From: Burkholderiaceae bacterium
GTDB taxonomy: Bacteria; Pseudomonadota; Gammaproteobacteria; Burkholderiales; Burkholderiaceae
Direction of reading: 5' to 3'
DNA length: 14,665 nucleotides
NCBI GenBank assembly: GCA_017998575.1
Contig: JAGOCV010000070.1
Span: 1-14,665, forward strand
Below are positions 1 through 6,814 of this stretch, piece after piece; position 1 is the stretch's first letter; every line of letters begins with the position of its first letter. Below the pieces are notes generated by a model. That model did not search any database and had not been told where the DNA came from. It saw only the letters and a list, made by a program, of their open reading frames with translations. The translations under genes and the position numbers were made by a program.

Positions 1-93
1 ATCATGTTCTACACGCAGACCAAGACCATCACCGCGCGCTGGTTCGAAGACGACGTCTCCACCGGCGTCAACACCACCATCAGCCTGCGCTGA
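1..93 (+). CDS. mmsA: Methylmalonate-semialdehyde dehydrogenase (CoA-acylating), C-terminal fragment
   Basis: Only the last 30 codons and the stop are inside the window; the rest lies to the left. The visible tail contains FYTQTKTITARWF and ends in GVNTTISLR, which I recognise as the conserved C-terminus of MmsA. This aldehyde dehydrogenase-family enzyme converts methylmalonate semialdehyde plus CoA and NAD+ to propionyl-CoA, the last step of distal valine degradation. The catalytic cysteine and NAD-binding fold are outside the window, so the call rests on this tail and on context: the next three genes on the same strand are valine-pathway enzymes, and the next start follows 16 bases after this stop. 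Confidence 0.85.
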   Translation: MMFYTQTKTITARWFEDDVSTGVNTTISLR

Positions 94-109
94 CGCCGGA
101 GGCGGGGCC

Positions 110-1282
110 ATGGATTTCGAACTGAGTGAGGAGCAACTGGCGTTCCAGCAGGCGGCGCGCGAATTCGCCACGCGCGCCATGCAGCCGCATGCGGCCGACT
201 GGGACGCGCGTGCGCACTTTCCGCGCGACGTCATCGGGCAGTCGGGCGAGCTGGGCTTCTGCGGCCTGTACGCCGGTACCGCGCACGGTGGCCTGGGGCT
301 GTCGCGGCTCGATTCGACGCTGGTGTTCGAGGAACTGGCTGCGGCCTGTCCTTCGACGGCGGCCTTCATCACCATCCACAACATGGCAACGTGGATGCTC
401 ACGCAGTTCGGCCAGCCGCAGCTGGCGGCGCACTGGGGCGCTGACCTCACGGCCGGACGCAAGCTCGCCTCGTACTGCCTCACCGAGCCCGGCGCCGGAT
501 CCGACGCCGCCTCGCTCAAGACCACGGCGCGGCGTGTGCAGGACGGCACGGGCGACCACTACATCATCGACGGCAGCAAAGCCTTTATCTCCGGCGCGGG
601 CTCGACCGACGTGCTGGTGCTGATGGCGCGTACGGGTGCGGCCGGCGCGGCGGGCATCTCGGCCTTCGCCGTGCCCGCCGATAGCCCCGGCATCGCCTAT
701 GGCCGCAAGGAAGAGAAGATGGGCTGGAACAGCCAGCCCACGCGCGCCATCGCCTTCGACGGCGTGCGCGTGCCGGCCGATCACCGGCTGGGCCAGGAGG
801 GCGAGGGCTTCCGCATCGCGATGAAGGGGCTGGACGGCGGCCGCATCAACATCGCCACCTGCTCGGTGGGCGCGGCGCAGGCGGCGCTGGCGGCGGCGCA
901 GCGCTACATGCACGAGCGCCGGCAGTTCGGCCGGCCGCTGGCCGACTTCCAGGCGCTGCAGTTCAAGCTGGCCGACATGGCGACCGAGCTGGTGGCCGCG
1001 CGCCAGATGGTGCGGCTGGCCGCAGCGCGCCTGGACGCCGGCCACGCCGACGCCAGTGTGTATTGCGCCATGGCCAAACGCCTGGCCACCGACATCGGTT
1101 TCGAGGTGTGCAATCAGGCGCTGCAGATCCATGGCGGCTACGGTTACCTGCGCGAATTCCCGCTGGAGCGCCTGCTGCGCGATGCGCGCGTGCACCAGAT
1201 CCTGGAAGGCACCAACGAGATCATGCGCGTCATCGTCGCGCGCCGCATGCTGCAGGATGATGCGCCCGACGCCATCCGCTAG
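110..1282 (+). CDS. Isobutyryl-CoA dehydrogenase (acyl-CoA dehydrogenase family, ACAD8-like)
   Basis: A 390-residue flavoprotein, full length for the acyl-CoA dehydrogenase family, that should oxidise isobutyryl-CoA to methacrylyl-CoA and pass electrons to ETF in the cytoplasm. The FAD/substrate signatures are present: YCLTEPGAGSDAAS (residues 122-135), GSKAFISGAG (155-164), the C-terminal HGGYGYL (341-347) and the segment HQILEGTNEIMR (362-373). Glu366 in that segment aligns with the catalytic base of medium-chain and isobutyryl-CoA dehydrogenases. HNMATWM (90-96) and GWNSQPTRA (205-213) resemble mammalian ACAD8 more than generic short-chain enzymes, which supports isobutyryl-CoA as substrate; 2-methylbutyryl-CoA remains possible. 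The start is supported by GGAGG at 98-102, seven bases upstream of ATG. It sits between mmsA and the hydrolase gene in one transcription direction. Confidence 0.9.
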   Translation: MDFELSEEQLAFQQAAREFATRAMQPHAADWDARAHFPRDVIGQSGELGFCGLYAGTAHGGLGLSRLDSTLVFEELAAACPSTAAFITIHNMATWMLTQFGQPQLAAHWGADLTAGRKLASYCLTEPGAGSDAASLKTTARRVQDGTGDHYIIDGSKAFISGAGSTDVLVLMARTGAAGAAGISAFAVPADSPGIAYGRKEEKMGWNSQPTRAIAFDGVRVPADHRLGQEGEGFRIAMKGLDGGRINIATCSVGAAQAALAAAQRYMHERRQFGRPLADFQALQFKLADMATELVAARQMVRLAAARLDAGHADASVYCAMAKRLATDIGFEVCNQALQIHGGYGYLREFPLERLLRDARVHQILEGTNEIMRVIVARRMLQDDAPDAIR

Positions 1283-1310
1283 GCCCTTCTCTTCCATACA
1301 CAAATTTCGC

Positions 1311-2438
1311 ATGACTTCCACCGAGGCGCCCGTTCTCTTCGACACCTTCGCCACCGCCAGCGGCCACCGCTTCGGCCGCGCCACGCTCAACGCGCCGGCC
1401 AGCCTGAATGCGCTCACGCTGCCCATGGTCGATGCGCTGGCGCCGCAATTGCGCGCCTGGGCCCACGATCCGCAGATCGCCGGCGTGCTGCTGGATGCCA
1501 ACAGCGAGAAGGCGTTCTGCGCGGGCGGCGACGTGGTGGGCCTGTACCGCGCCATCCGCGCCACGCCAGCCGGCGAGGTGCCGGCGGCGCCGGCGGCCTT
1601 CTTCGAGCGCGAGTACCGGCTCGACTACCAGATCCACACCTATCCCAAGCCCTTGGTGTGCTGGGGCCACGGCATCGTCATGGGCGGCGGCATGGGCCTG
1701 ATGGATGGCGCTTCGCACCGCGTGGCCACAGAGCGCACACGCATGGCCATGCCCGAGATCACCATCGGCCTGTTCCCCGACGTGGGCGGCAGCTGGATGC
1801 TGTCGCGCCTGCGCGGCCGGCTCGGCCTGTTCCTTGCGCTCACCGGCGCCTCGCTGAATGCGGCGGATGCACATGCCGCCGGCATGGTCGATTTCATTGC
1901 TCCGCACGCGGGCCACGCCCCGTTGATGGATGCCATGGCCAGGGCGCGCTGGGCCGGCGAGCGCGAAGCGGACGGCGCGCAGCTCAGCCACCTCATCGAG
2001 TCGCTCGGCGCGCCGGCTGACCTGGCCGCCTCGCCGCTGCGCACGTCCGAGGCGCGCATCGATCGCGTGATGGGGCACGACGGCCTGGACGACATCGCAC
2101 CGCGCCTGGCCGCCCTGGCGCAGGACGCCGATCCTTGGCTGGCGCAGGCGGGCACCACCTTCTCGCGCGGTTCGCCCACGTCGGCCGCGCTCAGCGTGGC
2201 CTTGCAGCAGCGCGCCCGGCACCTCTCGCTGGCCGATGTGTTCCGGCTCGAATGGCAGGCTGCCGTGGGTTGCACCCGCCATGCCGATTTCCCCGAGGGC
2301 GTGCGCGCGCTGCTGGTCGACAAGGACAAGTCGCCGCGCTGGCAGCCGGCCGCGCTGGCCGATGTGACGCCCGCGCTGATCGAGGCTCATCTGCGCCCGC
2401 ATTTCACGGGCACGCATCCGCTGGCCGACCTGCAGTGA
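1311..2438 (+). CDS. 3-hydroxyisobutyryl-CoA hydrolase (enoyl-CoA hydratase/isomerase family)
   Basis: This 375-residue protein belongs to the crotonase superfamily ECH_2 branch. It would release 3-hydroxyisobutyrate from 3-hydroxyisobutyryl-CoA, supplying the substrate of mmsB next door. The oxyanion-hole elements are AFCAGGDV (68-75) and GHGIVMGGGMGL (119-130). The segment MPEITIGLFPDVGG (147-160) carries Glu149 and Asp157 with the same spacing as the catalytic pair of human HIBCH. SRGSPTS (285-291) matches the conserved motif of the C-terminal extension that separates hydrolases (about 350-380 residues) from true hydratases (about 260). The ATG at 1311 gives the family-typical N-terminus, but no Shine-Dalgarno sequence is seen in the 28-base gap after the dehydrogenase stop. 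Extending the frame upstream would only run inside the dehydrogenase gene, so I kept this start. Databases often label such proteins simply enoyl-CoA hydratase. Confidence 0.88.
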   Translation: MTSTEAPVLFDTFATASGHRFGRATLNAPASLNALTLPMVDALAPQLRAWAHDPQIAGVLLDANSEKAFCAGGDVVGLYRAIRATPAGEVPAAPAAFFEREYRLDYQIHTYPKPLVCWGHGIVMGGGMGLMDGASHRVATERTRMAMPEITIGLFPDVGGSWMLSRLRGRLGLFLALTGASLNAADAHAAGMVDFIAPHAGHAPLMDAMARARWAGEREADGAQLSHLIESLGAPADLAASPLRTSEARIDRVMGHDGLDDIAPRLAALAQDADPWLAQAGTTFSRGSPTSAALSVALQQRARHLSLADVFRLEWQAAVGCTRHADFPEGVRALLVDKDKSPRWQPAALADVTPALIEAHLRPHFTGTHPLADLQ

Positions 2439-2466
2439 ACGACACCGACACGACAAGGAGACACGC

Positions 2467-3369
2467 ATGAGCAACACCGCCACCCGCATCGCGTTCATCG
2501 GCCTGGGCAACATGGGCGGCCCGATGGCCGTCAACCTGCACGAGGCCGGTTTCGCCGTCAGCGCGTTCGACCTGAACGCCGACGCCCTGGCCCGCGTGAC
2601 AACGCAGGGCGTCCCGGCCGCGGCGTCGGCCGAAGCCGCCGTGCAGGGGGCGCACGTGCTGATATCCATGCTGCCGGCCAGCCGCCACGTCGAGGCGCTG
2701 TACCTGGGCGAAGAGGGGCTGCTGGCGAAGCTCGCGGCCGGCGTGCTGGTCATCGACTGCAGCACCATCGCGCCCGCCTCCGCGCAGAAGGTGGCGGCCG
2801 CCGCGCAGGCGCGTGGGCTCGCGATGATCGATGCGCCCGTCTCGGGCGGCGTGGCCGGCGCGGCGGCCGGCACGCTCACCTTCATCGTCGGCGGCGAGGC
2901 CGAGGCCCTGGAGCGCGCACGCCCCGTGCTGCAGGCCATGGGCAAGAACATCTTCCACATGGGCGACGCCGGCGCAGGACAGGTGGCCAAGCTGTGCAAC
3001 AACATGGCGCTGGGCGCCATCATGGCCGTCACCGGCGAAGCCATCGCTCTGGGCGTGGCCCATGGCCTCGACCCGAAGGCGCTGTCGCAGATGATGGCCG
3101 TGAGCACCAGCCGCAGCTGGGCCACCGAAGTCTGCAACCCGTGGCCCGGCGTGCTGGACAACGCGCCGTCGTCGCGCGGCTACAGCGGCGGCTTCGGCAA
3201 TGACCTCATGCTCAAGGACCTGGGCCTGGCCGTGGAAGCCGCCATGGGCGTGGGCGCCCCCATCCCGCTGGGCGAGGCGGCGCGCAACCTCTATGCGCTG
3301 AACCACCAGGCGGGGCGTGGCGGGCTGGATTTCTCCAGCGTCGTGCAGTTGCTGCTCAAGCCGCGCTGA
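2467..3369 (+). CDS. mmsB: 3-hydroxyisobutyrate dehydrogenase
   Basis: A 300-residue NAD-dependent beta-hydroxyacid dehydrogenase that oxidises 3-hydroxyisobutyrate to methylmalonate semialdehyde, which MmsA then uses. The N-terminal Rossmann motif is FIGLGNMGGPM (10-20). The substrate-binding signature DAPVSGG lies at 122-128 and the catalytic lysine is Lys175 in KLCNNM (175-180). The cofactor/substrate-facing MLKDLGLA lies at 248-255. Length and motifs fit 3-hydroxyisobutyrate dehydrogenase rather than the longer 6-phosphogluconate dehydrogenases; tartronate semialdehyde reductase is the main alternative and is made unlikely by the valine-pathway neighbours. A clear AAGGAG at 2455-2460 sits six bases before ATG, the best ribosome-binding site of the cluster. 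It appears to be the last gene of the operon: 160 bases without a gene follow. Confidence 0.93.
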   Translation: MSNTATRIAFIGLGNMGGPMAVNLHEAGFAVSAFDLNADALARVTTQGVPAAASAEAAVQGAHVLISMLPASRHVEALYLGEEGLLAKLAAGVLVIDCSTIAPASAQKVAAAAQARGLAMIDAPVSGGVAGAAAGTLTFIVGGEAEALERARPVLQAMGKNIFHMGDAGAGQVAKLCNNMALGAIMAVTGEAIALGVAHGLDPKALSQMMAVSTSRSWATEVCNPWPGVLDNAPSSRGYSGGFGNDLMLKDLGLAVEAAMGVGAPIPLGEAARNLYALNHQAGRGGLDFSSVVQLLLKPR

Positions 3370-3389
3370 GCGCGGACCCGGTGAGCGGG
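3361..3389 (+). terminator. Two short GC hairpins at the mmsB stop codon (weak terminator candidate)
   Basis: A perfect six-base inverted repeat (CCGCGC 3361-3366, GCGCGG 3370-3375) holds the mmsB stop codon TGA as its three-base loop. A second small hairpin follows (CCCG 3377-3380, CGGG 3386-3389). There is no T-tract afterwards, only GAAAAATT, so intrinsic termination is doubtful. The position at the end of the valine operon is the main reason to list it. Confidence 0.25.
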
Positions 3390-3529
3390 CGAAAAATTGC
3401 GGGCCGCATTTCGCGAAGCCCGGTTGCATTTCACCGCCGCCATCTGGCGTTCTGTCGCCTCTGACGTGACGACGACACATTCGGGCCGGATAGTCGCGCG
3501 ACCTCCTTGCGCTTTCCGGATTCCGAGTC

Positions 3530-5305
3530 ATGTCCTTTCCCTCCACGGCTGTCGTCAGCCAGCTTCAACAGGCCATGCAGGCCCACTCGAGTGGGCAGTT
3601 AGACGTGGCGCGCTATCTCTATCAGGCCGTGCTCGCGCAGGCGCCAGCCAATTTCGACGCACTGCATCACCTGGGCATGGTGGAAACGCAGGCCGGCAAT
3701 CTGCCCGCTGCCATCACTTTGCTCGAACGCGCGGCGAAAGCCGAGCCCCGGGTGCCCGACGTGCACAACAACCTGGCGTACGCGTTGCAGCGCATCGGCC
3801 GGCCGCAGGACGCGCTGGCGTCGTACGAGCGCGCCCTGACGATCCGGCCCGACGACCTCGACGTGCTCAACAACCTCGGCATGCTGCTGCGCACGCTGGG
3901 TCGCCCCGAAGATTCACTGCATGTGTTCGACCGCGCCCTGGATGCCGGCAAGCGATTCATCGACATTCTCACCAACCGTGGCAACACGCTGCTGTCGCTG
4001 GGCAGGCCGCAGGAGGCGCTCACCAGCTTCGACGAAGCCCTCCGCCTGGCGCCAGGCCATCCGGTGGTGCTCAACAACCGCAGCATCGCGCTGCATGAAC
4101 TCACACGATACGAAGAAGCCGTGGCAGACAGCACGGCGGCCCTCGCCGCGCGCGCCGACTATGCCGATGCCGCACTCAACCGGGGCAATTCACTGCGGGC
4201 GCTGGGCCGTCGCGACGAAGCACGCGCTGACTACCGGAGAGCTCTCGCCTTGCGGCCAGACGATCTCCAGGCCCACCAGAACCTGGCCGCGCTGTCGATC
4301 GCAGCGGTCGATGACGGCCTCGACACCCAGGCCGTGCTGGCCGACAGCCACGCCAGCCTCCAGGCCACTTTGCGCGCCGAGTTCCCGCGGGCCGCGACGA
4401 CCTCCGGCGGTTTCGGCCCGGAGGGCATGGGCATTTCGCGCTTCCGGCTGCGCCACGACCTGGGCCAGGCGCGCCATCTGCAGTCCGAAGACGTGCCGGT
4501 GGTCGGCCTCAAGGACTTTCTCAAGGTGGCGCAGGACGTGCTGGACCGCACGCAACAGCAACCCGATCTGTCGAAGCTGGCGCTGACGGCCCGCGAGCAG
4601 ATCGCGCTGGCTCCTTACCTCGGCGCCGTACACGTGCACCCGATGCCCCAGCCGCGGCACTGCCTCAACCCCGATCAGGACTGGGCCCGCATCGAGCGCG
4701 ATTACTTCAGCCATACGCCCGAGCTTCTGTACATCGACGACTTCCTCGCGCCGCAGGCCCTCGCGGCCTTCCAGCAGTTCAACCTGCGCTCCAAGGTGTG
4801 GCTGGAGGAATACGGCAACCAGTACCTCGGGGCCTTCGGCAACAAGGGGTTCGCCAGCCCGCTGCATCTGCAACTGGCGCGCGAACTGCGTGAGCGCATG
4901 CCGCGCGTGTTCCGCGAGTACCCGCTCAACCAGATGTGGGGCTTCAAATACGACGCCACCCTGGCGAAAGGCATCAACGTGCATGCCGACTTCGCTGACG
5001 TGAACCTCAACTTCTGGACCACGCCCGATGAATACAACCTGTCCCCCGAATCCGGCGGGCTCAAGGTGTTCGACGTGCCGGCGCCGGCGGAATGGTCGTT
5101 CAAGCAATACAACACCGCGGCGGCCGACATCCATGCATTCCTGGCGTCGCATGGCGCCAGGTTCGTGCGGATACCGTATCGCTGCAACCGCGCCGTGTTG
5201 TTCAATTCGGCCCTGTTCCATGAAACGGATGAACTGCATTTCGCCGACGCCTATGAGGCGCGCCGCGTCAACATGACCTATCTGTTCGGCCGCCAGCTCG
5301 CCTGA
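3530..5305 (+). CDS. TPR-repeat protein with C-terminal 2-oxoglutarate/Fe(II) oxygenase-like domain
   Basis: A 591-residue two-part protein with no signal peptide or membrane segment, so presumably cytoplasmic. Residues 7-244 form seven consecutive 34-residue tetratricopeptide repeats (about 7-40, 41-74, 75-108, 109-142, 143-176, 177-210, 211-244), several with the NNLG/NRGN and GRPxxAL signatures, a scaffold for protein or peptide binding. After a linker, residues about 395-590 resemble the putative 2OG-Fe(II) oxygenase domain found behind TPRs in other proteobacteria. His485 and Asp487 (VHADFADVNLNFW, 484-496) and His564 (LFHETDE, 562-568) would bind iron, and Arg578 or Arg579 would anchor 2-oxoglutarate. 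I infer a hydroxylase whose substrate is recruited by the TPRs; the substrate is unknown. The start has no strong Shine-Dalgarno sequence. The gene stands alone, 160 bases after mmsB and 174 bases before the next gene. Confidence 0.85.
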   Translation: MSFPSTAVVSQLQQAMQAHSSGQLDVARYLYQAVLAQAPANFDALHHLGMVETQAGNLPAAITLLERAAKAEPRVPDVHNNLAYALQRIGRPQDALASYERALTIRPDDLDVLNNLGMLLRTLGRPEDSLHVFDRALDAGKRFIDILTNRGNTLLSLGRPQEALTSFDEALRLAPGHPVVLNNRSIALHELTRYEEAVADSTAALAARADYADAALNRGNSLRALGRRDEARADYRRALALRPDDLQAHQNLAALSIAAVDDGLDTQAVLADSHASLQATLRAEFPRAATTSGGFGPEGMGISRFRLRHDLGQARHLQSEDVPVVGLKDFLKVAQDVLDRTQQQPDLSKLALTAREQIALAPYLGAVHVHPMPQPRHCLNPDQDWARIERDYFSHTPELLYIDDFLAPQALAAFQQFNLRSKVWLEEYGNQYLGAFGNKGFASPLHLQLARELRERMPRVFREYPLNQMWGFKYDATLAKGINVHADFADVNLNFWTTPDEYNLSPESGGLKVFDVPAPAEWSFKQYNTAAADIHAFLASHGARFVRIPYRCNRAVLFNSALFHETDELHFADAYEARRVNMTYLFGRQLA

Positions 5306-5311
5306 ACGGTG

Positions 5312-5337
5312 GCCGCCCCGTCTGGCGGCAGTTGTTT
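5312..5337 (+). terminator. Possible intrinsic terminator after the TPR-oxygenase gene
   Basis: A six-base perfect stem (GCCGCC 5312-5317, GGCGGC 5324-5329) with a six-base loop is followed by AGTTGTTT. It starts seven bases after the TPR gene stop, as expected of a terminator, but the stem is short and the T-tract is interrupted. The remaining stretch to 5479 shows no other gene or clear promoter. Confidence 0.4.
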
Positions 5338-5479
5338 CCGGCGATGTCAGCGGCAACAAGCCGCGTCGCGCCCTGCACCTGGCGGGCGGCCGGTGCTGCA
5401 ATGGGCAGGCGACAGCCGGTGCTTGCTGGCCGGGCGCGATCGGCGCATCCTCGCCTACTACGCCTTCTGGGGGTTCATC

Positions 5480-6580
5480 ATGCTTGGCATCGCTCGTCCT
5501 GGCTCCCGTTCCCGCGTCTTGCCCTGGGCGCCACAAAACCGCATGCGCCGTCTGGCCTCGGGCCTGCTCCTGGTGTGCTGCGCACTGACTTTGGCGGCCC
5601 ATGCCGCAACCCCTTCGGCTGCTGCCGAGCCAACCCGCCCCCAGGCCATGATGGATGCGCTCACCCGGGCCCATGCCGCGGTCGTGGGCATCGAAGTCAC
5701 GGCCGCAGAAGGCGCGCGCTCGGCCGAATCCCTGGGCCAGCGTCGCGCCGGCACGGGCGTGGTGATCGGCCCCGATGGTCTGGTGCTCACCATCGGCTAC
5801 CTCATCCTCGAAGCGGACCAGGTGAGCTTGGTCACGCAGGACCGCCGCACCGTGCCGGCGCGCGTGGTGGCGTACGACCTGGCGACAGGCTTCGGCCTCG
5901 TGCGCCCGCTGCTGCCGCTGCGTGGCATCGAGCCGGTACCGCTGGGCAGCCAGCAGGCGGCAGAGCCCGGCGAGGCGCTGATGAGCGCCATGGGGGCGCA
6001 GGCCGACAGTGACGGCGATGTCGCCTTGACTCAACTGGTGAGCAAGCGACCCTTTTCCGGCTATTGGGAATACCACCTCGACAGCGCGCTCTTCACCAGC
6101 CCACCTGTAGGCAATCACAGCGGTGCGCCGCTCTTCAACCAGCGGGGCGAACTGCTGGGCATCGGCAGCCTCTTCGTGATGGACGCGCTGGGCGACAGCC
6201 GCCGCCTGCCGGGCAACATGTTCGTGCCCGTGGATCTGCTGCGTCCCATCCTGGCCGAGCTGCAGCAAAACGGCAGCAGCCGCGTCAGCCACCGCCCCTG
6301 GCTGGGGCTGACCTCCAGTGACCAGGCCGGACGTATACAGGTGGTGCGCGTCAACGCCGGCAGTCCGGCGCAAGCCGCCGGCCTCTCCCCCGGCGACCTC
6401 GTGCTCGCGATCGACGACGTCAAGGTCACGACCCTCGAGGCTTTCTACAAGAAACTCTGGGACCGGCCCGACCCCAATGCGGAAGTCCGCATCACCGTGT
6501 TGCAGGGGGCCGACGTGCGCACGCTCACCGTGCGCGCGGTAGACCGGATGCAGACGCTGCGCAAGCCGTCAGGCATCTGA
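5480..6580 (+). CDS. Exported HtrA/DegP-like trypsin-fold and PDZ protein, probable pseudoprotease
   Basis: From ATG 5480 (preceded by GGGGG, about six bases away) the product is 366 residues. Residues 1-42 look like a Sec signal peptide: basic n-region, hydrophobic LASGLLLVCCALTLAA (25-40), likely cleavage after AHA42, no lipobox. Residues about 60-265 align with the S1C trypsin domain: GTGVVIGPDGLVLT (91-104), ARVVAYDLATGFGL (127-140), GNHSGAPLFNQRGELLGI (211-228). At the His position of the usual TNNHVV there is Tyr107, and at the Asp position of the usual TDLALL there is Gly137; Ser214 remains. Residues about 272-352 form one PDZ domain (PWLGL 273-277, GSPAQAAGLSPGDLVLAID 294-312). With two of three triad residues gone it probably cannot cleave peptides and may act as a periplasmic binding or regulatory factor, an inference. 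A GTG 171 bases upstream would add 57 residues and hide the signal peptide, so I rejected it. Confidence 0.82.
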   Translation: MLGIARPGSRSRVLPWAPQNRMRRLASGLLLVCCALTLAAHAATPSAAAEPTRPQAMMDALTRAHAAVVGIEVTAAEGARSAESLGQRRAGTGVVIGPDGLVLTIGYLILEADQVSLVTQDRRTVPARVVAYDLATGFGLVRPLLPLRGIEPVPLGSQQAAEPGEALMSAMGAQADSDGDVALTQLVSKRPFSGYWEYHLDSALFTSPPVGNHSGAPLFNQRGELLGIGSLFVMDALGDSRRLPGNMFVPVDLLRPILAELQQNGSSRVSHRPWLGLTSSDQAGRIQVVRVNAGSPAQAAGLSPGDLVLAIDDVKVTTLEAFYKKLWDRPDPNAEVRITVLQGADVRTLTVRAVDRMQTLRKPSGI

Positions 6581-6627
6581 GCCGCCTGCACCGCAGGTCG
6601 CGCAGGGGGGGCGAAAAACAAGAGGGG

Positions 6628-6712
6628 TGGTGCCCGAGGCCGGAATCGAACCGGCACGCCTTGCGGCGGCGGATTTTGAGTCCGCTGCGTCTACCAATTT
6701 CACCACTCGGGC
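6628..6712 (-). tRNA. tRNA-Leu (anticodon CAA)
   Basis: Read on the minus strand, the acceptor stem GCCCGAG (6712-6706) pairs perfectly with CTCGGGC (6638-6632), followed by discriminator A and an encoded CCA (6630-6628). The D region contains TGGTAGAC. The anticodon stem GCGGA/TCCGC encloses the loop CTCAAAA, giving anticodon CAA, which reads leucine UUG. A long variable arm (CGCC-GCAA-GGCG) marks a class II tRNA, and the T arm is CCGGTTCGATTCCGG. The gene lies alone between two plus-strand genes. No flanking copy of its 3' end and no integrase are present, so it does not look like an occupied integration site within this window. Confidence 0.96.
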
Positions 6713-6731
6713 GGTGTGCGTGGAGCCGCGG

Positions 6732-6740
6732 ATTATCGCA
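6732..6740 (-). promoter_or_regulatory. Extended -10 promoter for tRNA-Leu
   Basis: The minus strand reads TGCGATAAT, an extended -10 element (TGn plus GATAAT), ending 19 bases before the tRNA 5' end; transcription would start roughly 12 bases ahead of the mature tRNA. The bases after the -10 (CCGCGGCTCC) are GC-rich, as in discriminators of stable-RNA promoters under stringent control. No good -35 is visible at 17 bases; a TTGCCG lies only 14 bases upstream of the hexamer. Confidence 0.6.
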
Positions 6741-6814
6741 TGGCGCCAACCCGGCAATACGCGCCGGAGGCCCCGGCAGCGCAGCGATCGGGCAGTTGTG
6801 GCACAGTCCGGCGC

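Noticed and set aside
1230..3161. Long minus-strand open frame opposite the hydrolase and mmsB genes
   Set aside because: Low-complexity translation and complete overlap with two clear enzymes on the plus strand.
5309..5479. Upstream GTG start for the HtrA-like protein
   Set aside because: It would bury the signal peptide behind 57 residues of unrelated sequence and overlap a possible terminator hairpin; ATG 5480 has a G-rich ribosome-binding sequence and exposes the signal peptide.
4190..6373. Long minus-strand open frame opposite the TPR-oxygenase and pseudoprotease genes
   Set aside because: It spans two well-supported plus-strand genes and the gap between them, and its product shows no family signature; a high-GC shadow.
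6628..6712. tRNA-Leu as the attachment site of an integrated element
   Set aside because: No integrase gene and no direct repeat of the tRNA 3' end were seen, and the flanking genes are ordinary chromosomal genes.
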